Below, piece after piece: positions 41,937-52,000 of a stretch of 63,613 nucleotides of DNA. The DNA is from JBBREP01 sp036501845 (GTDB lineage: Bacteria; Actinomycetota; Acidimicrobiia; IMCC26256; PALSA-610): NCBI GenBank assembly GCA_036501845.1, contig DASXZO010000020.1:1-63613 (forward strand), written 5' to 3'. The notes beneath the pieces are model-generated. The model saw only the letters and a program-made list of their open reading frames with translations. It did no database searches and was not told where the DNA came from. The position numbers and the translations under genes were made by a program. Each line of letters begins with the position of its first letter. Positions within the stretch are counted from its first letter, which is position 1.

Positions 41937-42887
41937 TCAGAAGACGAGGTTGTTCGGGGTGGCGCCGGCGAGGGTTGCGATCACGGCGTTGGCCGCGAGT
42001 TGTGCCATTGCTCGGCGCGTCGCTTGCGACGCCGAACCGATGTGCGGCAGCAGCACGGTGTTGGGCGCGGTCAGGAGATCGGGGTGCACCGCCGGCTCGC
42101 GTTCGTACACGTCGATCCCCGCTGCGAAGATGCGACCGTCGTGCAGCGCCGCGGCGAGCGCGGCTTCGTCGACCACGGTGCCACGCGCAGTGTTCACGAG
42201 CACCGCGTGCCGCGGCATGAGCCGCAGGCGGCGGTCGTCGATGAGGTGATGCGTGTCGGGGCCGCCCGGCGTGTGCAGCGTGACGATGTCGGACTGGCGC
42301 ACCAGGTCGTCGAGATCGTCGACGTAGCCGGGTGCACCCGACGGTTGGCGCGAGTGGTGCACAACCCGCATGCCGAACCCCGACGCACGGGCCGCGACGG
42401 CGCGACCGATCCGCCCGTATCCGACCACGCCGAGCGTGGCGCCGTGCACGTCGACGCCGAGGTACTGGTTGATGCCCCATCCCGGCCAGCGGCCATTGCG
42501 AAGATCGGCTTCCGCGGTGGACGCGAGGCGCGCCGCCGCGAGGATCAACAGGAACGCGGTATCGGCCGTGGTCTCGTCGAGCACGCCCGGCGTGTTCGAC
42601 ACCTGCACGCCGAGTTGTTGCGCGGTGCGCCAGTCGATGTTGTCGTAGCCGACCGCGACGTTGGCGACGACGCGCAGGTTCGCCGCCGCGCCCTTGGAGA
42701 GAATCGGTTCGTCGATCCGATCGGTGAGCAAGGTGATCATGGCGTCGACGCGCGCGGCGTGCTCGAGCAGTTCCTCGGGCGTGTACGGCTCGTCGTCGGG
42801 CTTGGGGCCGACGAGCTCGTGGCCCGCGGCGACGAGTTCGTCGAGCCCGCCGTCGGGAAGCCGGCGGGTCACCAGCACGCGCGCCAT
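41937..42887 (-). CDS. D-2-hydroxyacid dehydrogenase (glyoxylate/hydroxypyruvate reductase-like)
   Basis: This is a 316-residue NAD(P)-dependent enzyme. The nucleotide fold is TLGVVGYGRIGRAVAARASG. Catalytic elements are the Arg in VLVNTARGTVVDEAALAAAL, the Glu in GIDVYEREPAVHPDL and the His in NTVLLPHIGSAS. The N-terminus MARVLVTRRLPDGGLDELVA matches glycerate dehydrogenase/glyoxylate reductase proteins. The start ATG 42887 lies 14 bases after the cupin stop. It would reduce glyoxylate formed by the ureidoglycolate lyase encoded nearby; that pairing is inference. Confidence 0.92.
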   Translation of the reverse strand: MARVLVTRRLPDGGLDELVAAGHELVGPKPDDEPYTPEELLEHAARVDAMITLLTDRIDEPILSKGAAANLRVVANVAVGYDNIDWRTAQQLGVQVSNTPGVLDETTADTAFLLILAAARLASTAEADLRNGRWPGWGINQYLGVDVHGATLGVVGYGRIGRAVAARASGFGMRVVHHSRQPSGAPGYVDDLDDLVRQSDIVTLHTPGGPDTHHLIDDRRLRLMPRHAVLVNTARGTVVDEAALAAALHDGRIFAAGIDVYEREPAVHPDLLTAPNTVLLPHIGSASQATRRAMAQLAANAVIATLAGATPNNLVF

Positions 42888-42901
42888 CGGCGAACAGGTA
42901 C

Positions 42902-43285
42902 TCAGTGCTCGGTGTAGTTGATCGCGGCCGCGTCGGGCGTGGCTACCGCGAAGCAGAAGCAGTGGATCGGCGCGTGGTCGCTCACCGGCCGCAGGCTGTG
43001 GATCGCCTCCGGCGGAATGTGCACGAGATCGCCCTGGCAGATCTCGCGGTCCTCGCCCTCGATCGTCATGATCCCGCGCCCAGCGGTGACGTAATAGAAC
43101 TCGTGGGTGGGGTGATGGTGCGGGTCGACGAGCCCGCCACCAGCCACCTCGAACTCGCTCACCAGCTCGAGGTGCCCGCCCTTGGTGATCTCGAACATCT
43201 CGCGCGGGTTCACCAGCCACCACACCGGCACGGTCCCGTTGTGCTCGACGACCGGTTCGACGTCTTCGATCGAGCGCACGTCCAT
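42902..43285 (-). CDS. Single-domain cupin
   Basis: This is a 127-residue cupin. ATG 43285 follows AGGAGGCTGGCG. Metal ligands are visible in GLVDPHHHPTHEFYYVTAGR (His, His and Glu in order) and in VHIPPEAIHSLRPVSD (His). The conserved start VWWLVNPREMFEITKGGHLE is not one I can name. It lies directly upstream of the 2-hydroxyacid dehydrogenase and divergent from the ureidoglycolate lyase gene, so a role in the same small-molecule pathway is plausible. Confidence 0.85.
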   Translation of the reverse strand: MDVRSIEDVEPVVEHNGTVPVWWLVNPREMFEITKGGHLELVSEFEVAGGGLVDPHHHPTHEFYYVTAGRGIMTIEGEDREICQGDLVHIPPEAIHSLRPVSDHAPIHCFCFAVATPDAAAINYTEH

Positions 43286-43385
43286 CCGCCAGCCTCCTTG
43301 TCGAGCCGCAGCGTACGACACCCGCGAGCCGCCACGCCCGGAGCCGGTGGTGCGCGCGGGCGGCGCGGTCGAGAAGAATGGAGCC

Positions 43386-43892
43386 GTGGAGCATCGACAT
43401 CTCACGCTCGAGCCGGTCACCCATGCCGCGTGGGCACCGTTCGGCACGATCCCGTCCGAGGAGCAGACCGAGCACGACACGACCGATCTCGAGTTCCTCT
43501 GGAACGACGGTCACGTCAACTTCATCGGGCACACCAACGACGAGCTCACGTTCGCCGGCGACGGCGCCGCGCACTGCGAGCTGCTCAACCGCCACGACAC
43601 GCACACCCAGACGCTGATGCCGATGAGCGGTGACGCCTACGTGGTGGTGGCACCCGAGGATCACGACTTCTCGCAGCCCGATCACTTCGAGCACGTGCGC
43701 GCCTTCTACCTGCCGCAGTACGCGGTGGTGCACTTGGCTCGCGGCACCTGGCACTGGGGTCCGTACCCGCTCGACTCTGAGCATGTGCGCATCTTCAACA
43801 TCCAGGGTCGCGGCTACGCCAACGACAACGGCATCGCCTGGCTGGCGCGCGATCACGACGTCACCTACGACATCGGCCGGACGCGCCCATGA
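43386..43892 (+). CDS. Ureidoglycolate lyase (AllA-like)
   Basis: This 168-residue protein is the usual AllA size. It begins LTLEPVTHAAWAPFGTIPSE, the family's N-terminal pattern, and carries PEDHDFSQPDHFEHVRAFYL and VHLARGTWHWGPYPLDSEHV, the strand with the catalytic His region. AllA splits ureidoglycolate into glyoxylate and urea in purine/allantoin breakdown. No allantoinase or allantoicase gene is in the window, so it may process another ureido or related compound. The start is GTG 43386, 100 bases from the divergent cupin start. Confidence 0.82.
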   Translation: MEHRHLTLEPVTHAAWAPFGTIPSEEQTEHDTTDLEFLWNDGHVNFIGHTNDELTFAGDGAAHCELLNRHDTHTQTLMPMSGDAYVVVAPEDHDFSQPDHFEHVRAFYLPQYAVVHLARGTWHWGPYPLDSEHVRIFNIQGRGYANDNGIAWLARDHDVTYDIGRTRP

Positions 43893-43929
43893 ACCACTTG
43901 CTGCGCGAGCACGGCGGGCGAGGGCGGAC

Positions 43930-44730
43930 ATGACCACCAGTGCCGCCGACACATTGCACGGTCACGTGGCGGTCGTCACCGGCGCGGCATCGGGTATTGG
44001 CGCGGCAACGGCCGCGCTCCTCGCGCGGCGCGGGGCGCGTGTCGCGCTCCTCGACCGCAACGAAGAGGCCGCCACCACCGTGGCCGGCTCGATCGACGGT
44101 GCGTTGGCGCTGGCGTGCGACGTGCGCGACGCCGACTCGGTGGCCGCGGCAACTGCCACCGTTGCGGAGCAGCTCGGCACTGTGTCGATCCTGGTGAACA
44201 ACGCGGGGATCGGCGACCTGCGCCCGCTGCACACGCTCGACGACAAGCTGTGGCACCGGCTCGTCGACGTGAACCTCACCGGCACGTTCCACGCGACGCG
44301 AGCAGTCGTGCCGGGGATGCTGGAGCGCGGGAGCGGTGCGATCGTGAACAATGCGTCGCTGTCGGGCTCGATGCCCACGCGCAACGAGGCGGCCTACTCG
44401 GCGGCCAAGGCCGGAGTGATCGCGCTCACGAAGAGCACGGCGCTCGAATACGGACCCGCGATCCGGGCGAACTGCGTGGCACCGGGCTTCGTGGCCACGC
44501 CGTTGACGTCGGTGTTCCAGGACGTGCCCGACGTGTTCGAACCGATCCGCGCTTCGATCCCGCTGCAACGCATGGGCACTGCCGACGAAGTTGCCGAAGT
44601 GATCGCGTTTCTCTGCTCGGACCGAGCGAGCTATGTGACCGGCCAGACGATCACGATCGACGGCGGCCTCGGCCTGCCGCAAGCCGGCACCGACGCCGCC
44701 CTCGCCGCGCTGTACTCACACTTCGGTTAA
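43930..44730 (+). CDS. Short-chain dehydrogenase/reductase
   Basis: This is a 266-residue classical SDR. The cofactor fold is VAVVTGAASGIGAATAALLA, with acidic ALLDRNEE favouring NAD. Other elements are SILVNNAGIGDLR, the catalytic Ser in NNASLSGSMPT, Tyr and Lys in AAYSAAKAG, and the C-terminal VTGQTITIDGGLG. It starts at ATG 43930, 37 bases after the ureidoglycolate lyase stop, and probably shares its transcript. The substrate is unknown. Confidence 0.92.
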   Translation: MTTSAADTLHGHVAVVTGAASGIGAATAALLARRGARVALLDRNEEAATTVAGSIDGALALACDVRDADSVAAATATVAEQLGTVSILVNNAGIGDLRPLHTLDDKLWHRLVDVNLTGTFHATRAVVPGMLERGSGAIVNNASLSGSMPTRNEAAYSAAKAGVIALTKSTALEYGPAIRANCVAPGFVATPLTSVFQDVPDVFEPIRASIPLQRMGTADEVAEVIAFLCSDRASYVTGQTITIDGGLGLPQAGTDAALAALYSHFG

Positions 44731-44843
44731 TACTGCCTCGCCTGCGCTCGGCGGCGAGCTTCCTGCGCACGCATCTCGCTCGTCCCTCGCTCCTGCGCTG
44801 CTCCGGTCGCCGCACGTGAACGAGTGACGCCCGGCAATTCGCC

Positions 44844-46940
44844 TCACGCTGCTGAAGCGACCGTGGTCCTCCGGCCGGTGCGGGCGAACAGGGCGCGGAA
44901 GTCGGCAGCCGCCATCGGCCTTCCGTAGCGGTAACCCTGTGCGAAGTCGGCGCCCAGCGCGACCAGCGCGACGTGCTGCGCCTCGGTCTCGATGCCTTCG
45001 GCGATCACCCGCATCCCGGCCGCATGGGCGAGCCCGATCACCGCGGCGACGATGCCGTGATCGGTGCTGTCCTCGTGCATGCGCGCCACGAAGCTGCGGT
45101 CCACCTTCAACACTTCGGCCGGGAGCTCGCGCACGTGCACGAGACTCGAGTAGCCGGTGCCGAAGTCGTCGATCGCGGCACGCACGCCCGCGGCCTTGAA
45201 CCGTCCGAGGGCGGCAACCGCGGGGAGAAGGCTGCCACGCCCCGCGCCTTCGAGCATCGTGGTCTCGGTCACCTCGACACAGAGGCGGCTCGCGGCCAGC
45301 CCGGAGCGATCGAGCATGTCGAGCACGGAGTCGACGAGGGCGGGCTCGATCAGCTGCGCCGCCGACAGGTTCACCGCGATTTCGAGCTCGTGCTCCCAAC
45401 CGGCCGCTTCCGTGATCGCCGCGCGCAGGATCCAGCGCCCGAGCGCAAGGTCGAGGCCGGCATCCTCGGCAATGGGCAGGAAGTCGTTGGGGCCGAGCAG
45501 GCCGAGCGTGGCGTGTTCCCAGCGAACCAGCGCCTCGGCGCCGCGCACCTCACCCGACGGCAGCGCCACCACTGGCTGGTAGTGCAGCCGCAAGCCCGCA
45601 GCTTCGGGCCCGTGCTCGATCGCGCGCGCGAGATCGTCGGCAAGGTCGCGCCGCTGCGCGACGCGCAACGTGGTGGGCATTTCCCGACCGCGCCGGCGCT
45701 GCTTCACGCGATACATCGAAGCGTCGGCTTCGGCGAGCACGCCGTCAGCTGTCGGCGCGGCAGTGCCATCGGCATACCCGACGCTCGCGAGCACCTGCAC
45801 CGTGGTGCCCGCTACCACGATCGGCTGCGACACCGCAGCCTCGATCCGCGCCGCGATGCGCGCGGCTGCCGCTGTGTTCGGCACGTCGTCGCACACGAGC
45901 ACGAACTCGTCACCGCCGAGCCGCCCGATCACGTCGTGGTCGCGTGCGACGGCGCGCAATCGCTCCGCAAGCACCACGAGCACTTCGTCACCGGTGTCGT
46001 GGCCGTAGATGTCGTTTACGGGCTTGAAGCGGTCGAGATCGATGAAATACACGACGAGGTTCGACTGCGACTTCGCCACGCGCAGACGATTCACGAGCGC
46101 GTCGATGATGGCAGTGCGGTTCGCGAGCCCGGTGAGCGCGTCGGTGTTCGCCATGTGCGTGAGCCGCACTTCGAGCGCGCGACGCGCCGAGATGTCGGTG
46201 GCCGACAGGATCAAACCACGCACCACGGGATCGTCGAGCTGGTTCGACATCGCGAACTGGTACGGGATGGCCCGCCCGTCGCTGTGCGCGAGCACCGCCT
46301 CGAACACTGTGGTGCTCGGTCGCGCGATGGCGAGCTCGAGGTTGGCCTCGAATTCGTTGCGGTCACTCACCACCCAATCGCTGACGCGACTGCCGATCAC
46401 GTGCGAAGAGTCGTGACCGAGCTGGCGATTCCAGGTGCCCGACGCCGAGCGCACGCGGCCGTCGGCGTCGATCAGCGCGAGCAGGACGGTGGCATGTTCC
46501 ACCACGGTCCGGAACAGCTCCGGGCTCCCGGCCGCGAGCTCCCACTGGCGGCGCTCGGTGAGGTCGCGCATCGACACCACCACGATGTGGCCCGAATCGG
46601 TGGGATGCGTGGCCCCGATCATCTCCATGAGATGCCACGTGCCGTCACCGGTGCGCAGCCGCACTTCGATCGGCGTGCCGAACTCCTTGCCGGCGATGGT
46701 GCCGAACGACGACAGCACGATCGGCAGGTCGTCGGGATGCACGAGCTCGAGCGGCACTTGACCGATCCAGTCGCTCAGGTCGGCGTCGATCAATCGGGCG
46801 CAGGCGAGGTTGGCCGTCACCAACCGCAGGTCCTGGTCGATCACGATCGTCGGGTCGGCGAGGAGGTCGAGGGCGTCGAAGCGACCGGGTACGAGCGCGA
46901 CGGAGCCGCTCGTGACACCGGCGACGCTCGGCTCGCGCAT
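44844..46940 (-). CDS. PAS-PAS-GGDEF-EAL cyclic-di-GMP protein
   Basis: This is a soluble protein of 698 residues from ATG 46940, which follows AGGAGCGGGCAAC; a longer frame from 47036 lacks such a site. It has two PAS domains (about 10-120 and 135-250), then GGDEF with intact RLGGDEFVLV, and an EAL domain with GAEALVRW, NLSAAQL, VTETTML, DDFGTGYSSL, KVDRSF and EGIETEAQ. Both catalytic domains look competent, so it may make and break cyclic-di-GMP depending on signal. It has no membrane segment. Confidence 0.92.
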   Translation of the reverse strand: MREPSVAGVTSGSVALVPGRFDALDLLADPTIVIDQDLRLVTANLACARLIDADLSDWIGQVPLELVHPDDLPIVLSSFGTIAGKEFGTPIEVRLRTGDGTWHLMEMIGATHPTDSGHIVVVSMRDLTERRQWELAAGSPELFRTVVEHATVLLALIDADGRVRSASGTWNRQLGHDSSHVIGSRVSDWVVSDRNEFEANLELAIARPSTTVFEAVLAHSDGRAIPYQFAMSNQLDDPVVRGLILSATDISARRALEVRLTHMANTDALTGLANRTAIIDALVNRLRVAKSQSNLVVYFIDLDRFKPVNDIYGHDTGDEVLVVLAERLRAVARDHDVIGRLGGDEFVLVCDDVPNTAAAARIAARIEAAVSQPIVVAGTTVQVLASVGYADGTAAPTADGVLAEADASMYRVKQRRRGREMPTTLRVAQRRDLADDLARAIEHGPEAAGLRLHYQPVVALPSGEVRGAEALVRWEHATLGLLGPNDFLPIAEDAGLDLALGRWILRAAITEAAGWEHELEIAVNLSAAQLIEPALVDSVLDMLDRSGLAASRLCVEVTETTMLEGAGRGSLLPAVAALGRFKAAGVRAAIDDFGTGYSSLVHVRELPAEVLKVDRSFVARMHEDSTDHGIVAAVIGLAHAAGMRVIAEGIETEAQHVALVALGADFAQGYRYGRPMAAADFRALFARTGRRTTVASAA

Positions 46941-47114
46941 GTTGCCCGCTCCTGGCGGCTGCACCACCGGGCCGCTCGTTCCCATTTCCCGATCACTCGA
47001 TCGGCACAACAAATCTCGGCCGCCGGGCTCGTCCACTTGAACGCTGCTCGCTCATCCACGCTCAGCCAGGGGGGGGATGCGATCGACAGCGAGGGTGTGG
47101 CATCCTGCAGGCGC

Positions 47115-48269
47115 ATGACCTCGGTGATCGACTCGGATCAACATCTCGTCGAATACCGCGGATTCTGGTCGGAGCACATCGACCCGGGCGCACGCGACGA
47201 CGCGCTTGAAATGGTCGATGACGACGCCGGCTGGACCTGGTTGCACTGGCGCAACGAGCGCCTCGGTCTCGTCGAGGTGCAGACACCCGGCGACACCTCC
47301 ACCATCGGGCGCCGCCACCAGGCCGCGTTGCACGGCGAGCCGTGCACGATGCGTTGGGACGACAATCTCCCCGACGACCATTGGAACCCGAGCGCACGGC
47401 GCGCCCGGCTCGCGGGCCTCGGCGTCGACGAGGCATTCCTGTTCCCGAACTTCGGCTTGATGTGGGAACGCACGCTCGGCGTCGATCCCGGAGCGCAGCA
47501 CGCCAACATGGGCGCATGGAACCGGTGGTGCGGCATCGTGGCGGCCGAGGGCGCCGGCGCCCTGCACCCGGTGGCGCACCTCCACCTCCGTGATCACGCC
47601 TGGCTCGACGCCCAACTGCATGCCTTGGCGGTGGCCGGCGTGAAGCTCGCGATGGTGGCCCCGGCGCTCGTGGACGGCAAGCCGCTCTCGCACCCCGACG
47701 TCGATCGAGCGTGGAGCCTGTTCGAGGAGCACGACGTCACGCCTGTATTCCACGTGGCCGACCAGCCGCGCCCGTTCGACGACGCCTGGTATGCGGACGC
47801 CTCGCCCACCAACGTGCCGACCCTCGAATCGGTGTTCCTCTGGACCGCGGCCGCGCTCGCTTGCACCGACCTCATCGTGAACGGTGTGCTCGAACGGCAT
47901 CCTCGCCTACGCCTCGGCATCGTCGAGCTCAGCGCGGTGTGGGTGCCGATGTATCTGATGATGCTCGACGGCGGCGTGCAGTTCACGAGCAAGTTCAACG
48001 GCACGATGCCGGGCGGCATCACGATGGCGCCGAGCGAATACTTCCGTCGCCAGGTGCGCGTGTCTTCGTTCGCGTACGAGCTACCGACCCGCATTACTCG
48101 TGACGCACGCGGCGACGACCTGCTGATGGCGTGCAGCGACTACCCCCACAGCGAAGGCACGGCGACGCCGGTTGCCGACTACGCCAACGCGCCCGAGCGT
48201 TTTGCCACCACGCCGGCCGACGCACCGCGGCTCTTCCGCGACAACGCGGCCTTCCTGCTCGGACGCTGA
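47115..48269 (+). CDS. Amidohydrolase-family (amidohydro_2) protein
   Basis: This is a 384-residue metal-dependent TIM-barrel hydrolase/decarboxylase of the ACMSD-like branch. It opens VIDSDQHLVEYRGFWSEHI, with a D-x-D-x-H where D-x-H-x-H is more usual. Later ligands are likely VFHVADQPRPF, LGIVELSAVWVP and LLMACSDYPHSEGT, the terminal Asp with Ser-Asp-Tyr-Pro-His. This layout matches actinobacterial amidohydrolases of unknown substrate. ATG 47115 suits the conserved start; the frame is open far upstream but antisense to the GGDEF-EAL gene. Confidence 0.87.
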   Translation: MTSVIDSDQHLVEYRGFWSEHIDPGARDDALEMVDDDAGWTWLHWRNERLGLVEVQTPGDTSTIGRRHQAALHGEPCTMRWDDNLPDDHWNPSARRARLAGLGVDEAFLFPNFGLMWERTLGVDPGAQHANMGAWNRWCGIVAAEGAGALHPVAHLHLRDHAWLDAQLHALAVAGVKLAMVAPALVDGKPLSHPDVDRAWSLFEEHDVTPVFHVADQPRPFDDAWYADASPTNVPTLESVFLWTAAALACTDLIVNGVLERHPRLRLGIVELSAVWVPMYLMMLDGGVQFTSKFNGTMPGGITMAPSEYFRRQVRVSSFAYELPTRITRDARGDDLLMACSDYPHSEGTATPVADYANAPERFATTPADAPRLFRDNAAFLLGR

Positions 48270-48303
48270 CCCGCCCTTCGTCGACGGGCGGATATCGAGC
48301 TGA

Positions 48304-49005
48304 TCAGGCTCCGAGGCGCCAGTAGTACTCGCGCGTGAGCACCCGCTCGTAGCCGGGCCAGGCCGCGGCGAGGCCACGCGCCTGCGACGCGTAACACGCG
48401 ATCGCCTCGTGCTTGCGCGCGTCGCGACCGTCGACGCCGAGGTCGACCCGCCGCGGATTCAGCCCGGCGGCATCGAGCTCGGTGATGCGTGTGTCGACCG
48501 CTCCCTCGAGAGCGCGGTAGGGCAGGTCTTCATAGGCGAAGACCGTCAGCGTGGTGCGACCGATCAGCAAGCGACACGCACGGTGCGTGCGGTCGTGGTC
48601 GGGGTGAACCAGTCCCAACGGCACGAACAGCTCAGCCGGCGCGAGCGCCTCTATCACTGCTCCGAGCTCTGCCGCGATCTCGTCGACGGCCACAGGTTCG
48701 CCGTACTGGTAATCGACGAAGTCGAGCCAGCGCGGTTCGGCACCCAGCGCGGCGCAGGCGCAATCGTCTTCGTGACGGCGCGCAGCAAGCACGTCGTCGC
48801 CGGCGGCGAAGCCGCACGAGCGATCCCAGTCGGTCGGCTCGCCACTCAGCCCGGGCTGCGGCCGCCCTGCGAACACGGTCACCACAAGCGTGCCCGGGTC
48901 TGCGGCGATCAGCGCTCCGCACGACAACACCGCGTCGTCGAGATGCGGCGACACCACGACACGCTCGGGCCGCCGCTCGTGTTGCCGGGGATAGGGAACG
49001 GTCAC
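48304..49005 (-). CDS. PIG-L family deacetylase
   Basis: This is a 233-residue zinc-dependent N-acetylglucosamine-type deacetylase. The zinc-binding signature is VVVSPHLDDAVLSCGALIAA, with the third His in LVHPDHDRTHRACRLL. Actinobacterial members include MshB and Mca of mycothiol metabolism, but this protein is shorter and I would not name it so. The GTG start at 49005 lies within the stem of a strong hairpin (49003-49039), so initiation may be structured or the true start may be later. Confidence 0.87.
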   Translation of the reverse strand: MTVPYPRQHERRPERVVVSPHLDDAVLSCGALIAADPGTLVVTVFAGRPQPGLSGEPTDWDRSCGFAAGDDVLAARRHEDDCACAALGAEPRWLDFVDYQYGEPVAVDEIAAELGAVIEALAPAELFVPLGLVHPDHDRTHRACRLLIGRTTLTVFAYEDLPYRALEGAVDTRITELDAAGLNPRRVDLGVDGRDARKHEAIACYASQARGLAAAWPGYERVLTREYYWRLGA

Positions 49006-49039
49006 CTCGGGAGGAGCCTTTCTCGCTCCTCCCGAGGTG
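49003..49039 (-). terminator. 14-bp hairpin between PKD-repeat gene and PIG-L gene
   Basis: CACCTCGGGAGGAG pairs perfectly with CTCCTCCCGAGGTG across a 9-base loop. On the minus strand it follows the PKD gene stop by about 23 bases, so it fits a terminator for that gene. It also covers the PIG-L GTG start, which could hide it in a read-through transcript. There is no clear U tract. Confidence 0.55.
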
Positions 49040-49061
49040 TCAAACCGTCACAATCACACGG

Positions 49062-52000
49062 TCAGATCGACAGCACCGTGTAGCTGTAGCAAGGCGTGGT
49101 CCAGGCGTTCCCCGGCACCACGGCACACGCCGTGACCTTCACGCTGGAGTTCTTCGCAATGGCGGCGTGGTTCCAGACGTAGTTCTCGGCGACCGTGCCG
49201 TCCTTGGCCGGCGAAAGTGCGAACCGTGCCGCACTCGCCGGTGTCGCGGTCTGGGCCGGACCACCGTTCACACTGACCGACACGGTGATGTTCGTGCCGG
49301 GCGTGAGCGGGCTCACCGTGAACGAGCTCAGGTTCGTGACCCAGATCGGCAACGTCGACTTCGACGCCACCGACCTCACCTTGAAGGGCGTCGGAGCCGA
49401 GTGCGGCCAGGCGAAGATGTTGATCGGCCCGGGCGGGTCGTTGATGACACCGCAGTTGTTGGCGGGCAGAACGTCGCCGAGCATGTTCTCGCACGCCTTC
49501 ACCACGATCACGTCACCTGCGTTGAGCGACGAGCCGTGGTTCCAGGTGAGCGCGAACTGCACCTTGTGGTCGGCCGCCACCGTCGCAGATCGGCTCGTGA
49601 TCGCGTACTGACTCGCAGCAACGGCGTGACCGTTCACGGTGATCGACAGTGCAAAGTCGTTCGAGTTCACCGTGCGGCTGAGTACGCCGTTGTTCACGAC
49701 CGTGAACACGAAGCTGCTCTTCGCCTTCTGGGCGGTGACCGTGCCGGTGAGGTGACCGGCGAAGTCGAGACCGCCGATGCCGTTCACGTCGACGTTCACG
49801 AACGAGGCCGCGCTGTCGAAGAACGAATCGTTGACAACGAGCTTGAACGTGAGCGTCAGGGGACCGGTGGGCGATGTGAACGTCGGCTTGGCCGCCGTCG
49901 GGTTCGACAAGGTCACCGTCGGCCCTGCTGTCTGCGTCCACTGGTAGGTGATCGCGTGCGGGCTGTTGCTGGTCGACGCCGAGCCGTCCAGTTGCACCGG
50001 CTTGTTCGGGTTGATGCCCGACTGGTCCGGACCAGCGTTGGCCGTCGGCGCCGGGTAGTCGTGCACATCCACCTCGGTGAACGCACTCGCCGAACGCAGC
50101 GCCGGGTTCGGGTTGAGCGGGTCGGTGACCGTCAGCTCGAACTGCAACGTCGAGGCCGCGTGCGGCGCAGTGAATGTGGGCTTCACGGCAGTCGGGTTCG
50201 ACAGCGTGACCGTGGTGCCGCTGAGCTGCGTCCACTGGTAGGTGAGCGGGTCAGCGTCGGCCTGCGACGAGTTGCTGCCGTCGAGGGTGACGGGATCGAC
50301 CACGTGCACCACTTGGTTCACTCCGGCGTCGGCCGACGGCGACGAGTCGTCGTTGACTGCGACCGTCACCGCGTTGCTCGTCGACGAGTTCGTCGCCGGG
50401 TTCGGGTTCTGCGTGTCGGTGACCGTCACCGTGAACTTCAGTGTGGAACTCGCGTTGGGCGACGTGAAGGTGGGCTTCACGGCCGTCGGATCCGAGAGCG
50501 TCACCGTGGTGCCGCCGGTCTGCGTCCACTGGTACGTGAGCGTGTGACCGTCGGCCTGCGACGAACCCGAAGCATCGAGTGTGACCGGCTTCGACGTGCG
50601 CACCGTCTGGTTCGAACCTGCGCTCGCCAGTGGTGCCGCGTAGTCGGCTGCGTTGATGTTGACGGTGCTTGCCGTCGACGTGTTGCCGTTCGTGCCGCTG
50701 CCCGTGACTGCGTTCTGCGTGTCGGTGACGACCAGCGAGAACGTCAGCGTCGTGGCACTGTTCGGTGCGGTGAACGTCGGCTTCTGCGCCGTCGTGCTCG
50801 ACAGTGAAACCGTCGGGCCGGCCGTCTGCGACCACGCGTAGCTGACCGGGTGACCGTTCGTCTGCGAACTCGCCGAGCCGTCGAGGGTGACGGTGGTGCC
50901 GACCTTCGGGGTCTGCGTAGAACCGGCGTTGGCCACCGGTCGTGTCGCCAGCGTGCTGGCGTAGGCCGCGAGTGCCGTGTTCGTCGAGGACTTCGCGGTG
51001 TTGGTCTTGGTGACAATCACACTGAACGTCGGGCAGTTCGCCGATGTGGTGCTCACCGCGCCGGTGCCGCTCGTGCACGCCGTGTTCTGCGAGCCCGAAC
51101 CGCTCGGGGGAAGGATGTAGGTGGGGTTCTGTGCGGTGTTCGACGACAGGCTCGTCGTGCGACCACCGGTCTGCGTCCACGCGTACGTGTAGTCGGTGGG
51201 CGTGTTGCCGTCGGGGTTCGTGATCCCGGCGTTGAGCGTGACGACGTCACCGGTGCAGAAGTTGGTGCACGTGCCGCCGTTCGACGTGCGGCTCTTCGTG
51301 ACCGCAACGGTGGGTGTGCTCGGCACCACCGAGATCGTCACCGGAGTGGCGTCGGTGTTGGTGTTGTTCGCACCGGGGTTGCCGTTGGTTGCCGTGACGG
51401 TGAACGTCATCGAGTAACCGGTCGACGTGGTGGCCGCCGGCGCCGTGAATGTGGGGCTCACGACGTTGGGGTTCGACAACGTGACCGTGGGACCAGTGAG
51501 CTGCTGCCACGTGTAGCTGAGTGGCAAGCCGTCAGGGTCGGTGGATGCCGCCGCAGTCAAGGTGATGGTGTTGCCGGCCAACTTGGCGGTCTGGTCCGGT
51601 CCGGCGTCGGCGACGACACCGTCGGCTGAAATGTTGACCGTGGTGGTTGCCGCAGTCGAGGTGTTGCCGTTGGTGCCGTTACCCGTGACTGCATTCTGCG
51701 TGTCGGTCACGATCAACGAGAACGTCAGCGTTCCCGCACCCGCAGGAGTGGTGAACGTGGGCTTCTGCGCGCTGGTGCTCGAGAGCGCCACCGTGGTGCC
51801 GCCCGTTTGCGTCCACGCGTACGTGATCGGGTGGCCGTTCGCTTGGGTACTCGCCGAACCGTCGAGCGTGACCGTGCGGTTGGGGCCGCGGGTCTGCGCC
51901 GTACCGGCGTTGGCCACCGGACGGGTCGCCAAGGTGCTCGCGTAGGCCGCGAGTGCAGCAGTCGCAGACGACTTGGCCGTGCTGGTCTTGGTGACCACCA

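Noticed and set aside
44973..47114. Long plus-strand extension ahead of the amidohydrolase
   Set aside because: It is antisense to the PAS-GGDEF-EAL gene. Family similarity begins at VIDSDQHL, supporting ATG 47115.
48489..50807. Plus-strand open frame of 772 codons across the PIG-L and PKD genes
   Set aside because: Arg-rich nonsense in the reverse of two well-supported genes.
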